Source of the DNA: Methylohalomonas sp034521715 | GTDB lineage: Bacteria; Pseudomonadota; Gammaproteobacteria; Methylohalomonadales; Methylohalomonadaceae | Direction of reading: 5' to 3' | DNA length: 64,000 nucleotides | Assembly: GCA_034521715.1 (NCBI GenBank) | Contig: JAXHLY010000013.1 | Location: 62,001 to 126,000, forward strand | Shown: positions 39,001-50,229 of the stretch, in pieces | How positions within the stretch are numbered: position 1 is the stretch's first letter | Layout of the letters: every line of letters begins with the position of its first letter | The notes under the pieces: generated by a model | Databases searched by the model: none | The model's input: only the letters and a program-made list of their open reading frames with translations | What the model was told of the DNA's origin: nothing | Made by a program: the position numbers and the translations under genes

Positions 39001-39229
39001 TTACCTTCTCCCAGTGTTTTTTGCCAGCTCTGGTCGCCGGGCACCGTAATTTTTGCGCTGCCGGCAATTCTGCCTTAAATTTGGTTACTATAAATAATGT
39101 TGTTCCGCCGGCGCTGGCCGGGACAACTATATTATAAGTAGTCAACATTATAAGTAGTCAACACAGGCCCGGTTTGGATGCCCGGCTGTAACCGGCAGGA
39201 AGCACTAGCTGCTCAAAGGGCGGGCCAAC

Positions 39230-40255
39230 TTGCATAACAGTAATCTTACAGTTCTGGTTGCCGATGATGACCGGACAACCCGTACCGTACTCGCCAGTCT
39301 TTTACAGAAAGAGGGATTCCGGGTTGAGCTTGCCGATCGCGGCGAAAAATGCCTGTTTATCGCCATGGAGCAGCAGATCGATGCCTTCCTGATTGATATC
39401 CGCATGCCCGGGCTGGGCGGGCTGGAACTCTGTCGCAAGCTGCGGGCGCTGGACCGCTATCGTATTACCCCGATCATATTCATTACGGCGCTCGATGAAG
39501 AAGACATGCTGAGCGCGGTATTCGAGGCCGGCGCCACGGATTTTATTGCCAAGCCGATCAATCCGGTCGTACTCAAGGCCCGCCTGCAGGGCCATATCCA
39601 GAAGGTCGAGTATTACCTGGAGATGGAACGGGTACGCCATTACCTGAACCGTTATGTCTCGCCGCGCACCCAGAACATGGTGGAAGCCTATGCGACGACA
39701 GGGTTGCGTCCACCGCCCGAGCAGCGCGAGGTCTGTGTCATGTTTTCCGATGTGCGCGGGTTTACCGCGCTGACCCGGCAAACCGAACCGGGGATTCTGT
39801 TTGACTCCCTGAATCACCTGCTGGCGATGCAGGTGGAGATGGTCTACCGCCATGGGGGTTATATCGACAAGTTCGGTGGTGACGGCATCATGGCGATTTT
39901 TGATACGGACAGTAAGGCCAGTAAGGCTTGCCAGTGCGCGCTGGCAATCATGGAAACCGCCAATAACATGGCAGCAGGGGGAGAGGATCCGATCAGACTG
40001 CCTATTGCCATTGGTATCGATATCGGCCCGGTTCTGATTGGCAATATTGGCTCCGAGGAGCACCTCGATTACTCGGCGGTGGGCCAGTCCGTGAATCTGG
40101 CCTCGAGGTTGTGCAGCAACGCCGAGTCCATGACCATTGAGGTTTCGGGCGCCGTAGTGGCGGAAACCGCTGCCGAACCGTTCGTATTCAGCAGTCCCAT
40201 CGAGGTCAGTATCCGTGGCATTAATGAACCCGTGTCGATTTACAGGCTCAAATAG
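39230..40255 (+). CDS. response regulator with class III nucleotidyl cyclase domain
   Basis: 341 aa. Seen: receiver domain (VLVADDDRTTRTV, phosphoacceptor Asp in AFLIDIRMPGLGG, FITAL, FIAKPINP) at residues 8-122, a short helical linker, and a CHD-type cyclase domain at about 165-335 (VCVMFSDVRGFTAL with metal Asp, GGYIDKFGGDGIMAIF, AIGIDIGPVLIGNIG, YSAVGQSVNLASRL). Probably phosphorylation-controlled cAMP synthesis; substrate choice not proven. The start is TTG at 39230. No partner kinase is adjacent. Confidence 0.88.
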   Translation: MHNSNLTVLVADDDRTTRTVLASLLQKEGFRVELADRGEKCLFIAMEQQIDAFLIDIRMPGLGGLELCRKLRALDRYRITPIIFITALDEEDMLSAVFEAGATDFIAKPINPVVLKARLQGHIQKVEYYLEMERVRHYLNRYVSPRTQNMVEAYATTGLRPPPEQREVCVMFSDVRGFTALTRQTEPGILFDSLNHLLAMQVEMVYRHGGYIDKFGGDGIMAIFDTDSKASKACQCALAIMETANNMAAGGEDPIRLPIAIGIDIGPVLIGNIGSEEHLDYSAVGQSVNLASRLCSNAESMTIEVSGAVVAETAAEPFVFSSPIEVSIRGINEPVSIYRLK

Positions 40256-40289
40256 CAGTGACAGGGTGCCAAGAGGCGGATAGCCGGGA

Positions 40290-40598
40290 ATGAAATTTTT
40301 GAGGTCTTTTACAGCTACATTATTGCTTCTGGTTGCCACTGTCGCCTGTGCGGCGGATGCCGATCGGAACGGCAATGGCAATGATTACGAAGACGTGCCG
40401 TCGGGTACACTGATCCTGCCCGGTGAGCGTGAAGCAACGGGCCGGGAAAGCACCGCGGATCGTAAATGCATGAAGGTCTGCAAGGAATGGGGCGAGACCT
40501 GCATCATCGATCCCGCACCGGCAGCCGGAAATGCCGCCGCACCTGCGAGCGGTTTGGCGTTGAATGCTTCTGAGTCCCACTTATTAAGGAAGCTCTGA
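40290..40598 (+). CDS. small exported protein of unknown function
   Basis: 102 aa: signal peptide MKFLRSFTATLLLLVATVACA, then a short hydrophilic protein with three Cys (CMKVCKEWGETC). It lies 34 nt after the cyclase gene. The last seven residues (SHLLRKL region) and the TGA come from the terminal repeat of the adjacent MITE, so the ancestral C-terminus may have been different. Confidence 0.6.
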   Translation: MKFLRSFTATLLLLVATVACAADADRNGNGNDYEDVPSGTLILPGEREATGRESTADRKCMKVCKEWGETCIIDPAPAAGNAAAPASGLALNASESHLLRKL

Positions 40599-40750
40599 AT
40601 AATCCCCGCATGTCATTTCGACCAACGGGAGAAATCCCTGTCTCGACCTCAGGGAGAGATTTTTCCATAAAAGGTCCCTCGTTGCACTCGGGACGCCTTC
40701 GGCGATTTCTCGCTGCGCTCGAAATGACAAATTCTTCAGAGCTTCCTTAA
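40584..40750. mobile_element. MITE-like element with perfect 16-bp terminal inverted repeats
   Basis: Ends TTAAGGAAGCTCTGAA (40584-40599) and its exact complement (40735-40750). Interior is itself made of inverted blocks (TGTCATTTCGACC ... CGAAATGACA; GGTCCCTCGTTGCACTCGGG). 167 bp, no ORF. Diverged copies at 6186, 30795 and 56989. It lies exactly between two convergent genes and contains both of their stop codons. Confidence 0.85.
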
Positions 40751-41253
40751 TTGCCGGCTGATTCCTCGCCGGCTGATTCCTCTGCGGCCGCCTCCGCGGT
40801 TTTGTCGGGATAACCTGCCGCATCCAGTTTGTCCTTGAGTACCGGCTTGTTATAGCCCTCGACGATTTCCTCGCCAATGGTTACCACGGGCACGGACAAT
40901 TCGCCGGTTTTGGCGATCAGTTCTTCCTGAAGCTCGGCGTCGTCGCCAACGGCCTTTTCACTGAAGGGAATGCCCCGGGTATTCAGGTAGCTGCGCACCA
41001 GGTCACAGGCATCGCAGGTGGCAACGCTGTAGAAAACCACGGGTTTGTCTTCCTGCAGCGCCTCCAGGTCCGGAGCACTTTTCTTGGGGCCGGTGTATAC
41101 ATTTCTTGTTTCAACGACCTCGGTTCCCGGCGGGCATGACTCCTGGTATGTCCGGTTACCGTCGGCATCCTCGCACTGGACAATGGTTACGGCCTGGGCG
41201 GCAGGGCCCGCCAGCAGCCCGGCGGCCGCTATTCCGATAATGACCTGACGCAT
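40747..41253 (-). CDS. exported DUF4124/glutaredoxin-like protein
   Basis: 168 aa from ATG 41253, which begins a signal peptide (MRQVIIGIAAAGLLAGPAAQA); an upstream frame to 41340 is unlikely. Then a DUF4124-like segment (VQCEDADGNRTYQESCPPGT) and a glutaredoxin fold with active site ATCDACDLVRSYL, ISF-like cis-Pro region SVPVVTIGEEIVEGYN. A periplasmic CxxC oxidoreductase is likely. The Glu/Ala/Ser-rich tail ends at a TAA supplied by the MITE terminal repeat. Confidence 0.82.
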   Translation of the reverse strand: MRQVIIGIAAAGLLAGPAAQAVTIVQCEDADGNRTYQESCPPGTEVVETRNVYTGPKKSAPDLEALQEDKPVVFYSVATCDACDLVRSYLNTRGIPFSEKAVGDDAELQEELIAKTGELSVPVVTIGEEIVEGYNKPVLKDKLDAAGYPDKTAEAAAEESAGEESAGN

Positions 41254-41352
41254 TGGATTATCACCATGTGAATGGATTTGACTGATGATCAGTATACACT
41301 CGCTCACGGCTATCGCATCCGTGTGCAGTGTGACAGCCATCGCAGGAAAGGG

Positions 41353-41380
41353 TTACAAACCGCATGTCCGGCTTTATAAT
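41353..41380 (+). promoter_or_regulatory. possible promoter of tRNA-Leu
   Basis: Consensus -10 TATAAT at 41375-41380 with a weak -35 TTACAA 16 nt upstream, about 95 nt before tRNA-Leu. No better candidate is visible closer to the tRNA. Confidence 0.35.
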
Positions 41381-41476
41381 TCCCGCCCAGTCGATCGCCT
41401 GCTTTTGGCCAGTCACATTTTGTCTGCCAGTCGCGCGGCGGTGTGACGGGCCCGGGCCTGCGCACACGAGACAAGC

Positions 41477-41561
<85 letters not shown>

Positions 41562-41624
41562 TTCACCCTTTCGAATTAACTCATTGAATTCACTATATTT
41601 AACTACTGGATCTGAGGGCAGATC

Positions 41625-42938
41625 ATGCAAGTTTCCGTAGAAGAACTGGGTTCGCTGGAGCGCCGCGTGCGGGTCGAAATCCCCGAGGAGCGGATTGCCG
41701 GCGAAGTTGAGAACCGCCTCAAGGACCTGTCGCGCACCACCCGCATCGACGGTTTCCGTCCGGGCAAGGTGCCGCTGAAAGTGGTGCAGCAGCGCTATGG
41801 CAACCAGGTGCGCGCCGAGGTCATTGGCGAGACCGTGCGTTCCAGCCTGTACGAGGCGCTGACTGAAAAGCAGCTCAATCCGGCCGGCCAGCCTCGGATC
41901 GAGCCCGAACAGACCGCTGCCGGCCAGGGTCTAACATATACCGCTACTTTCGAGGTGTTCCCGCAGGTCAAACCGGGTCCGGTCAGTGAGCTGGTCGTTG
42001 AACGCCCCGTTTGCGAGGTCAACGACGCCGATGTCGAGCAGATGATCGAAACCTTGCGCGGCCAGCATAAGCAGTGGGAGCCGGTCGAGCGTGCCGCGGC
42101 CGAGGGTGATACGGTCGTGGTCGGTTTTACCGGCCGGGTTGATGGCGAGGTCTTTGAAGGCGGCGAGGCCCAGGATTTCCAGGTAGAGATCGGTGCCGGG
42201 CGTCTGATACCGGGCTTTGAGGAAGGACTGGTGGGTGCCGGTACCGGCGACACCCGCACCCTGAAGCTGAGTTTTCCCGAGGACTACGGCAAGGACGAAC
42301 TGGCCGGCAAACCGGTGGAATTCGAGGTGTCCGTCAAGCAGGTGCAGGCAGCGAAACTGCCGGAGCTCAATGACGAGTTTATCCGGGGTTTCGGCGTCAC
42401 CGAGGGCGGGCTCGATGCCTTCAAGGCGGAAGTGAAAAGGAACATGGAACGCGAGGCCGCGCAGGCCGTACGCAGCCGCACCAAGGAAGCGGTCATGGAT
42501 GCCCTGTACCGGGCCAACAGCGTCGAACTGCCGGCTGCCCTGGTCGAGGCCGAGCAGGATCGCCTGCTGGAACAGGCCAAGAACAACCTGCGCCAATATG
42601 GCATCGGCGAGGAGCATTTGCAGGGCATGGACAGGGAGTCGTATGCCGAGCAGGCCCGCAAACGGGCAGCCCTGCAGCTGCTGGTGCGCGAACTGATCAG
42701 CGCTAATGACTTCAAGGTCGAAACCAGCGAAGTCCGTGAGCTGATAGAAAAAAATGCCGCCGGTTACGAACAGCCGGAGGAAGTGGTGAACTGGTATTTC
42801 GCCGACAAGTCACGTCTGGCCGAGGTGGAAGCCCTCGTCATGGAAGACAAGCTGGTGGACTGGATATTGCAACAGGCGACAGTGACCGAAAAACCGTATA
42901 CGTTTGACGCCTTAATGAATAAAGGGCAGACTGACTGA
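41625..42938 (+). CDS. tig: trigger factor
   Basis: Ribosome-bound chaperone with PPIase activity. Seen: N-terminal ribosome-binding domain (RIDGFRPGKVPLKVVQQRYG, the FRxGxxP-type loop), FKBP-like domain (VVVGFTGRVDGEVFEGG, LIPGFEEGLVGAGTGDTRTL), then the helical C-terminal arms to residue 437. Intact and full length. First of tig-clpP-clpX-lon. Confidence 0.97.
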   Translation: MQVSVEELGSLERRVRVEIPEERIAGEVENRLKDLSRTTRIDGFRPGKVPLKVVQQRYGNQVRAEVIGETVRSSLYEALTEKQLNPAGQPRIEPEQTAAGQGLTYTATFEVFPQVKPGPVSELVVERPVCEVNDADVEQMIETLRGQHKQWEPVERAAAEGDTVVVGFTGRVDGEVFEGGEAQDFQVEIGAGRLIPGFEEGLVGAGTGDTRTLKLSFPEDYGKDELAGKPVEFEVSVKQVQAAKLPELNDEFIRGFGVTEGGLDAFKAEVKRNMEREAAQAVRSRTKEAVMDALYRANSVELPAALVEAEQDRLLEQAKNNLRQYGIGEEHLQGMDRESYAEQARKRAALQLLVRELISANDFKVETSEVRELIEKNAAGYEQPEEVVNWYFADKSRLAEVEALVMEDKLVDWILQQATVTEKPYTFDALMNKGQTD

Positions 42939-42975
42939 TAACATATATCCAATTTTCTGGTGCTGATTCAAATAC

Positions 42976-43615
42976 ATGAGCGCAACTGATACGCAAAGCC
43001 CTGAACCTGGTACCCATGGTCGTGGAGCAGTCCGCGCGGGGTGAACGTGCCTACGATATTTATTCACGCCTGCTGAAAGAGCGGGTGGTTTTCATGGTCG
43101 GGCCGGTCGAGGATCAGGTTGCCAATCTGATCATTGCCCAGCTATTGTTCCTGGAGTCGGAAAACCCGGACAAGGATATACACCTGTATATCAATTCACC
43201 GGGCGGCTCGGTCAGTGCCGGTCTCGGCATTTATGACACGATGCAGTTCATCAAGCCGGATATCAGTACGATGTGTGTCGGCCAGGCGGCGAGCATGGGT
43301 TCATTGCTGCTGGCGGCCGGAGCCAAGGGCAAGCGGTTTTGCCTGCCGCATTCGCGTATCATGATTCATCAGCCGCTGGGCGGATTCCAGGGGCAGGCGA
43401 CAGACGTTGATATCCACGCCCGGGAAATCCTGAAGGCACGCGAACAACTGAATCACATTCTGTCCAGGCATACGGGGCAGAGCGTTGAGCAGGTCCAGGA
43501 AGACACCGAGCGTGACAAGTTCCTGAGTGCCGACGAGGCCAAGGAGTATGGTCTGATAGATGATGTACTGGCGGATCGCAGCAAACTGCCGGACAGCGAG
43601 CAACCTGGTCCTTGA
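42976..43615 (+). CDS. clpP: ATP-dependent Clp protease proteolytic subunit (frameshifted at 5' end)
   Basis: Serine protease, forms the tetradecamer that pairs with ClpX. Seen: LVPMVVEQSARGERAYDIYS, catalytic Ser in GQAASMGSLLLAAGA, catalytic His in HSRIMIHQPLGG. The clean frame begins at ATG 43016, but family N-terminal residues (LNLVP) precede it in the same frame and an ATG at 42976 (MSATDTQ) is one base out of phase; an extra C in AGCCCTGAAC would explain it. About 212 aa after correction. Confidence 0.94.
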
Positions 43616-43661
43616 CGGTCTGTGTAGTGTTTAAATCAATGTTGACTCAAGGGTGCAGTAA

Positions 43662-44948
43662 ATGAGTGACAACAAACAGGGCAAAAGTGGCAGCGACAAC
43701 GACCGGCTGTTGTACTGCTCCTTCTGCGGCAAAAGCCAGCACGAGGTACGCAAGCTGATTGCGGGCCCGTCGGTCTTCATCTGTGATGAATGCGTCGAAC
43801 TCTGCAACGACATCATCCGCGAGGAGATCAGAAGAGAAGTCGATGCCCGGTTCGCGCAGCAGCCTGCCCGACGCCGCAGGAGATCAAGGAAGTCCTCGAT
43901 GAGTATGTGATCGGACAGGAACAGGCCAAGAAGATCCTTTCTGTTGCCGTCTACAATCACTACAAGCGCCTGGATCAGAGTCAGCGCAAGGCCGATGTCG
44001 AAATTAGCCAAGAGTAACGTGCTGCTTATCGGGCCTACCGGCAGCGGCAAGACGCTGCTGGCAGAAACCCTGGCGCGTGTGCTCAATGTGCCGTTCACGA
44101 TTGCCGATGCCACGACGCTGACCGAGGCCGGTTATGTCGGCGAGGATGTCGAGAACATCATCCAGAAGCTGCTGCAGAAGTGCGATTACGATGTCGACAA
44201 GGCGCAGCAGGGCATTGTCTACATTGATGAAATCGACAAGATCTCACGCAAGTCCGACAATCCCTCGATTACCCGTGACGTGTCGGGCGAAGGCGTTCAG
44301 CAGGCGCTGCTGAAGCTGATCGAGGGGACGGTTGCCTCGGTCCCGCCGCAGGGCGGCCGCAAGCATCCGCAGCAGGAGTTCCTGCAGGTCGACACCGGCA
44401 ACATCCTGTTTATCTGCGGCGGTGCGTTTGCCGGGCTCGACCGTATTATCCGCGAGCGTTCCGAAAAGGGCGGTATCGGTTTCTCGGCCGAGGTAAAAAG
44501 CAAGGATGACAAGAAGAGCATGACCGAGATCATGCACTCGGTCGAACCCGAAGATCTGATCAAGTACGGTCTGATCCCGGAATTTGTCGGTCGTATGCCG
44601 GTTGCCGCGACCCTGGACGAGCTGGACGAGGATCAGCTCATTGATATCCTGCTTGAACCCAAGAACGCCATCGTCAAGCAGTACCAGAGTCTGTTCGAAA
44701 TGGAAGGCTGCGAGATCGAATTCCGCGAGGAAGCCCTGCGCGCCGTCGCCAGAAAGGCGATGGATCGCAAGACCGGTGCCCGTGGTCTGCGCTCGATCCT
44801 TGAAAATGTGCTGCTCGATACCATGTATGAACTGCCGTCGATGGAAAATGTCACAAAGGTCGTCATCGACGAGGCGGTTATCAAGGGCGAATCCAAGCCG
44901 CTCATCATCTATGAAGGCTCGGAAATGCCCAGGGCGGCTGCTGATTGA
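43662..44948 (+). CDS. clpX: ClpX, AAA+ unfoldase of the Clp protease (two frameshifts)
   Basis: 428 codons end to end, the family length, so the two indels (near 43868 and 44008) cancel. Seen: zinc-binding C4 domain (LYCSFCGKSQHEV, VFICDECVELC), PQEIKEVLDEYVIGQEQAKK in a second frame, then Walker A GPTGSGKT, pore loop GYVGEDVENI, Walker B IVYIDEIDKI, RKHPQQEF, the ClpP-contact loop GGIGFSAE, and sensor-2 GARGLRSILE. Confidence 0.95.
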
Positions 44949-45085
44949 CCAACAGGCTGCCTGTGCGGCCATATGGTATAGTTGTCATTCATGAGTCGCT
45001 GGCTGACGCCACACCCATTCCCGGTGCCGTGCGGACTATACTGCCGGTACCACATCCAGACCGCTGCCCCAGCGGAGGTATCCCC

Positions 45086-47419
<2,334 letters not shown>

Positions 47420-47580
47420 CGCTGGCAGCGTATGCCCGAACCGCTTCCGAATCAGGACAGCTACCGGTCGATATCGGGGAAAGGGTGAGGAGGCATTCCG
47501 ACCAGGATACGGATCAGCTGCGCACGCATTAACTATACCAACTGTACTGATAAGCGGTTAACACCCGGAATATACGTGCC

Positions 47581-47609
47581 TTGACGGATATCAGGGTGCT
47601 TGGTATAAA
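47581..47609 (+). promoter_or_regulatory. sigma70 promoter of hupB
   Basis: TTGACG (47581-47586), 17-nt spacer, TATAAA (47604-47609), about 100 nt before the hupB start. The rest of the 290-nt lon-hupB gap shows no other clear feature. Confidence 0.65.
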
Positions 47610-47709
47610 ACTTTGCCTGACGCAAATTCTTTGCGCGTCTGCTTAGTCCGAATAATCCTATATTCAGTTCTTAGGGGAACTGATTCCAATATTCCGAGGG
47701 GAACAACTA

Positions 47710-47982
47710 ATGAATAAAGCTGAATTGATCGATGCCGTAGCGGAGACGGCTGATATTTCAAAGGCGTCTGCTGCACGCGCCCTGGATGGCGCACTTGACG
47801 CAATTACCGAATCGCTGAGAAAAGGCGATACCGTGACACTGGTCGGATTTGGCACTTTTTCGGTGCGCCAGCGTGCTGCCCGGAGCGGCCGGAACCCGCA
47901 GACCGGGGAGACAATCAAAATAAAGGCGTCAAAAGTGCCCGGATTCAAGCCTGGAAAAGCGTTCAAGGATGCCATAAACTAG
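47710..47982 (+). CDS. hupB: DNA-binding protein HU-beta
   Basis: Nucleoid protein, 90 aa: MNKAELIDAVAETADISKA, GFGTFSVRQRAARSGRNPQT (DNA-binding arm) and IKIKASKVPGFKPGKAFKDA. Intact. GAGGGGA lies 9-10 nt before the ATG. Downstream of lon, as in Pseudomonas and E. coli. Confidence 0.97.
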   Translation: MNKAELIDAVAETADISKASAARALDGALDAITESLRKGDTVTLVGFGTFSVRQRAARSGRNPQTGETIKIKASKVPGFKPGKAFKDAIN

Positions 47983-47997
47983 CGCGTTTTCCCGGAC

Positions 47998-48073
47998 GGG
48001 TGCTTAGCTCAGCTGGGAGAGCGTCGCCCTTACAAGGCGAAGGTCGGGGGTTCGAACCCCTCAGCACCCACCA
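47998..48073 (+). tRNA. tRNA-Val(TAC)
   Basis: 76 nt with encoded CCA. Acceptor GGGTGCT/AGCACCC, anticodon stem TCGCC/GGCGA, loop CTTACAA, anticodon TAC. Starts 15 nt after hupB. Confidence 0.96.
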
Positions 48074-48090
48074 AAGAAATTTGTAAAAAA

Positions 48091-48167
48091 GGAGCGGTAG
48101 TTCAGTCGGTTAGAATGCCGGCCTGTCACGCCGGAGGTCGCGGGTTCGAGTCCCGTCCGCTCCGCCA
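48091..48167 (+). tRNA. tRNA-Asp(GTC)
   Basis: 77 nt with encoded CCA. Acceptor GGAGCGG/CCGCTCC, anticodon stem CCGGC/GCCGG, loop CTGTCAC, anticodon GTC. Paired with tRNA-Val, followed by a terminator. Confidence 0.96.
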
Positions 48168-48179
48168 CTGATGTTTTAG

Positions 48180-48210
48180 CGGGCGTCCCCCGGTCGGACG
48201 CCCGTTTTAT
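48180..48210 (+). terminator. rho-independent terminator after tRNA-Asp
   Basis: Perfect 9-bp stem CGGGCGTCC / GGACGCCCG with a 7-nt loop, followed by TTTTAT. Ends the hupB-tRNA-Val-tRNA-Asp unit. Confidence 0.9.
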
Positions 48211-48283
48211 TGTCTGCTCGGCTGATTTTTCCCTTCGAAATTTTGTAAGATCAGGCGCCTCAACCCCTAAAACGGATTAGAAA

Positions 48284-50197
48284 ATGCTGCTCAATATCCG
48301 CGATATCGTTACCGGCTGGTTTGCTGTGTTATTCGTTGCAGTGTTGATTATTCCCTTTGCCTTCTGGGGTGTTAATTATTATTTCGATCAGGGCGGTGTC
48401 CAGAATGTAGCCAGGGTGAATGACAAGCCCATTTCTGCTGCCGAATTCCAGCGCGCCTACCAGGATTACCGCCGGCAACTGCAGAATACGCTCGGTGAGC
48501 AGATGGACACGCTGAATAATGAATTCCTGAGACGGGAAACCCTCAATCGCCTGATCGAAAACGAGGTACTGCTGCAGATGGCACGCGGTTCCGGCCTGCG
48601 TATCAGCGATGAGGATGTCATTGAAGACATTAGTAAACTGGAACCATTCCAGAGTGATAACGGCCAGTTTGATCAGGGCCGTTATCAGATGGCCCTACAA
48701 CGGGCCGGCATGACCAGCAGCAATTTCGAACAGCAGATGCGCACAGAGATGCTGCTGCGACAATTGCAGGATACGGTCAGTCAAAGCGCTTTTGTGACTG
48801 ATGCAGATGTAACGAGACTTGCACAAATAGAAGGCCAGAAGCGCGATATTGTTTATGCAATGATTAAGTCTCAGCCGATTTATGACAGTATTGAAGTCAG
48901 TGAAGCGGACATTAATTCCTATTACGAAAGCAATATTGACGATTATCGGGCTCAGGCCAAGGTAAAAATTGATTATCTCGATCTGACTATCGACAGCTTG
49001 ACCGATGAAGTCAGTGTCACTGAAGAGGATCTGCGCGCCTACTACGAAAACAACAAATCCGCATACAGCGTCGATGAAACGCGCAAGGTGACACAGATGT
49101 ATATCAAGCTGGATGAAGATGCCGAACAGACGCGTGTAGACCAGGCCCGCGAGACCATGGAATTTATCCGGGAGAAACTGGATGAAGGCATGACCATGGA
49201 CGAGATCTCGACACAGTATCAGTCAGAGCTGGGACCGGACTTCGAACAAATCTCGCTCGGGCATACACCAAGGGGTGTGATGGCCCCGGAACTGGACGAG
49301 GTCGTGTTTGCCATGGAGGAGGATGAAACCAGCGATATCATTCATTCCCGTGTGGGTATGCATATCGTCAGGCTGGATGGTGTCAATCACGCAGGGACTC
49401 CCTCTTTTGACAGTGTTCGCGAGGATGTGGAAGAGGATTACCGCCGCTACCAGGCCGAGCAACTGTTCTTTGAATATGCTGACCGGCTTGCCACGCTGTC
49501 TTATGAAAACCCGCATACACTGGAAATCGCTGCCGACGAATTGGGCATGGAGATCCAGACCAGTGACTGGTTCACGGAAGGCAGCGGCGTAGGTATTGCC
49601 GCCGAGCCCAAGGTAGCCATGACCAGCTTCTCCGATGAAATACTCCGCGAAGAACTGAACAGCGAACCGATCGAGCTGGGGGATTCACGTCTGGTGGTCC
49701 TGCGTAAAGCTGATTATCAGCCGTCGCAACCACTGCCGCTGGAGCAGGTGCGCGAGGAGATCATTGACGATATCAAATACGAGCGCGCCAGGAAGCAGGC
49801 GGCCGAACAGGGCCAGTCCATTCTGCAGGCGCTTCGTGACGGCAAGTCACGCGAGGCACTGGCCGCGGAATACGGTATTGAATGGCAGCAGGCCGAGGGC
49901 GTTACGCGTGATGATCCGAATGTAAACCGCTCGGTGCTACGTACCGCATTCGGTATCGCCGCCCCGGGGGAGGCATCGGAGCGCTATAAAGGCAATGGCC
50001 TGGGAAGCGGTGATTACATCATCGTCGGTGTCTCTGACATGGAAACACCAGCCGCTGACAGTATTACCGCTGAAAGAAAGCAGGAACTGCGTCAGCAGCT
50101 GATGCAGGCAGCCGCACGCAGCAGCTGGCAGAATCTGATCGAGGACGCCAGGGCCCGGGCCGAGGTCAGCATCAATCAACAGAATCTCGGTACCTGA
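48284..50197 (+). CDS. ppiD: periplasmic folding chaperone PpiD (SurA-N / rotamase)
   Basis: 637 aa, membrane-anchored. Seen: N-terminal transmembrane helix (GWFAVLFVAVLIIPFAFWGV), SurA-like N-terminal chaperone domain (NDKPISAAEFQRAYQDYR), a parvulin PPIase domain at about 265-370 (VTQMYIKLDED, LGHTPRGVMAPELDEVVFAM, VGMHIVRLDGV) and a helical C-terminus. Helps outer-membrane and periplasmic proteins near the Sec exit. Intact; follows hupB as in Gammaproteobacteria generally. Confidence 0.94.
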   Translation: MLLNIRDIVTGWFAVLFVAVLIIPFAFWGVNYYFDQGGVQNVARVNDKPISAAEFQRAYQDYRRQLQNTLGEQMDTLNNEFLRRETLNRLIENEVLLQMARGSGLRISDEDVIEDISKLEPFQSDNGQFDQGRYQMALQRAGMTSSNFEQQMRTEMLLRQLQDTVSQSAFVTDADVTRLAQIEGQKRDIVYAMIKSQPIYDSIEVSEADINSYYESNIDDYRAQAKVKIDYLDLTIDSLTDEVSVTEEDLRAYYENNKSAYSVDETRKVTQMYIKLDEDAEQTRVDQARETMEFIREKLDEGMTMDEISTQYQSELGPDFEQISLGHTPRGVMAPELDEVVFAMEEDETSDIIHSRVGMHIVRLDGVNHAGTPSFDSVREDVEEDYRRYQAEQLFFEYADRLATLSYENPHTLEIAADELGMEIQTSDWFTEGSGVGIAAEPKVAMTSFSDEILREELNSEPIELGDSRLVVLRKADYQPSQPLPLEQVREEIIDDIKYERARKQAAEQGQSILQALRDGKSREALAAEYGIEWQQAEGVTRDDPNVNRSVLRTAFGIAAPGEASERYKGNGLGSGDYIIVGVSDMETPAADSITAERKQELRQQLMQAAARSSWQNLIEDARARAEVSINQQNLGT

Positions 50198-50229
50198 AAC
50201 CGGTACAGCGCCTGCCTGGCGGTATTTGC

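Noticed and set aside
38709..39137. 142-residue ORF between tRNA-His and beyond tRNA-Lys
   Set aside because: It is made of the tandem 116-bp repeat plus a tRNA gene; protein is Arg/Thr-rich low complexity.
44945..45085. N-terminal extension of Lon starting at 44945
   Set aside because: The 47 added residues have no family similarity; TTG 45086 has a good GGAGG site and gives the normal Lon N-terminus.
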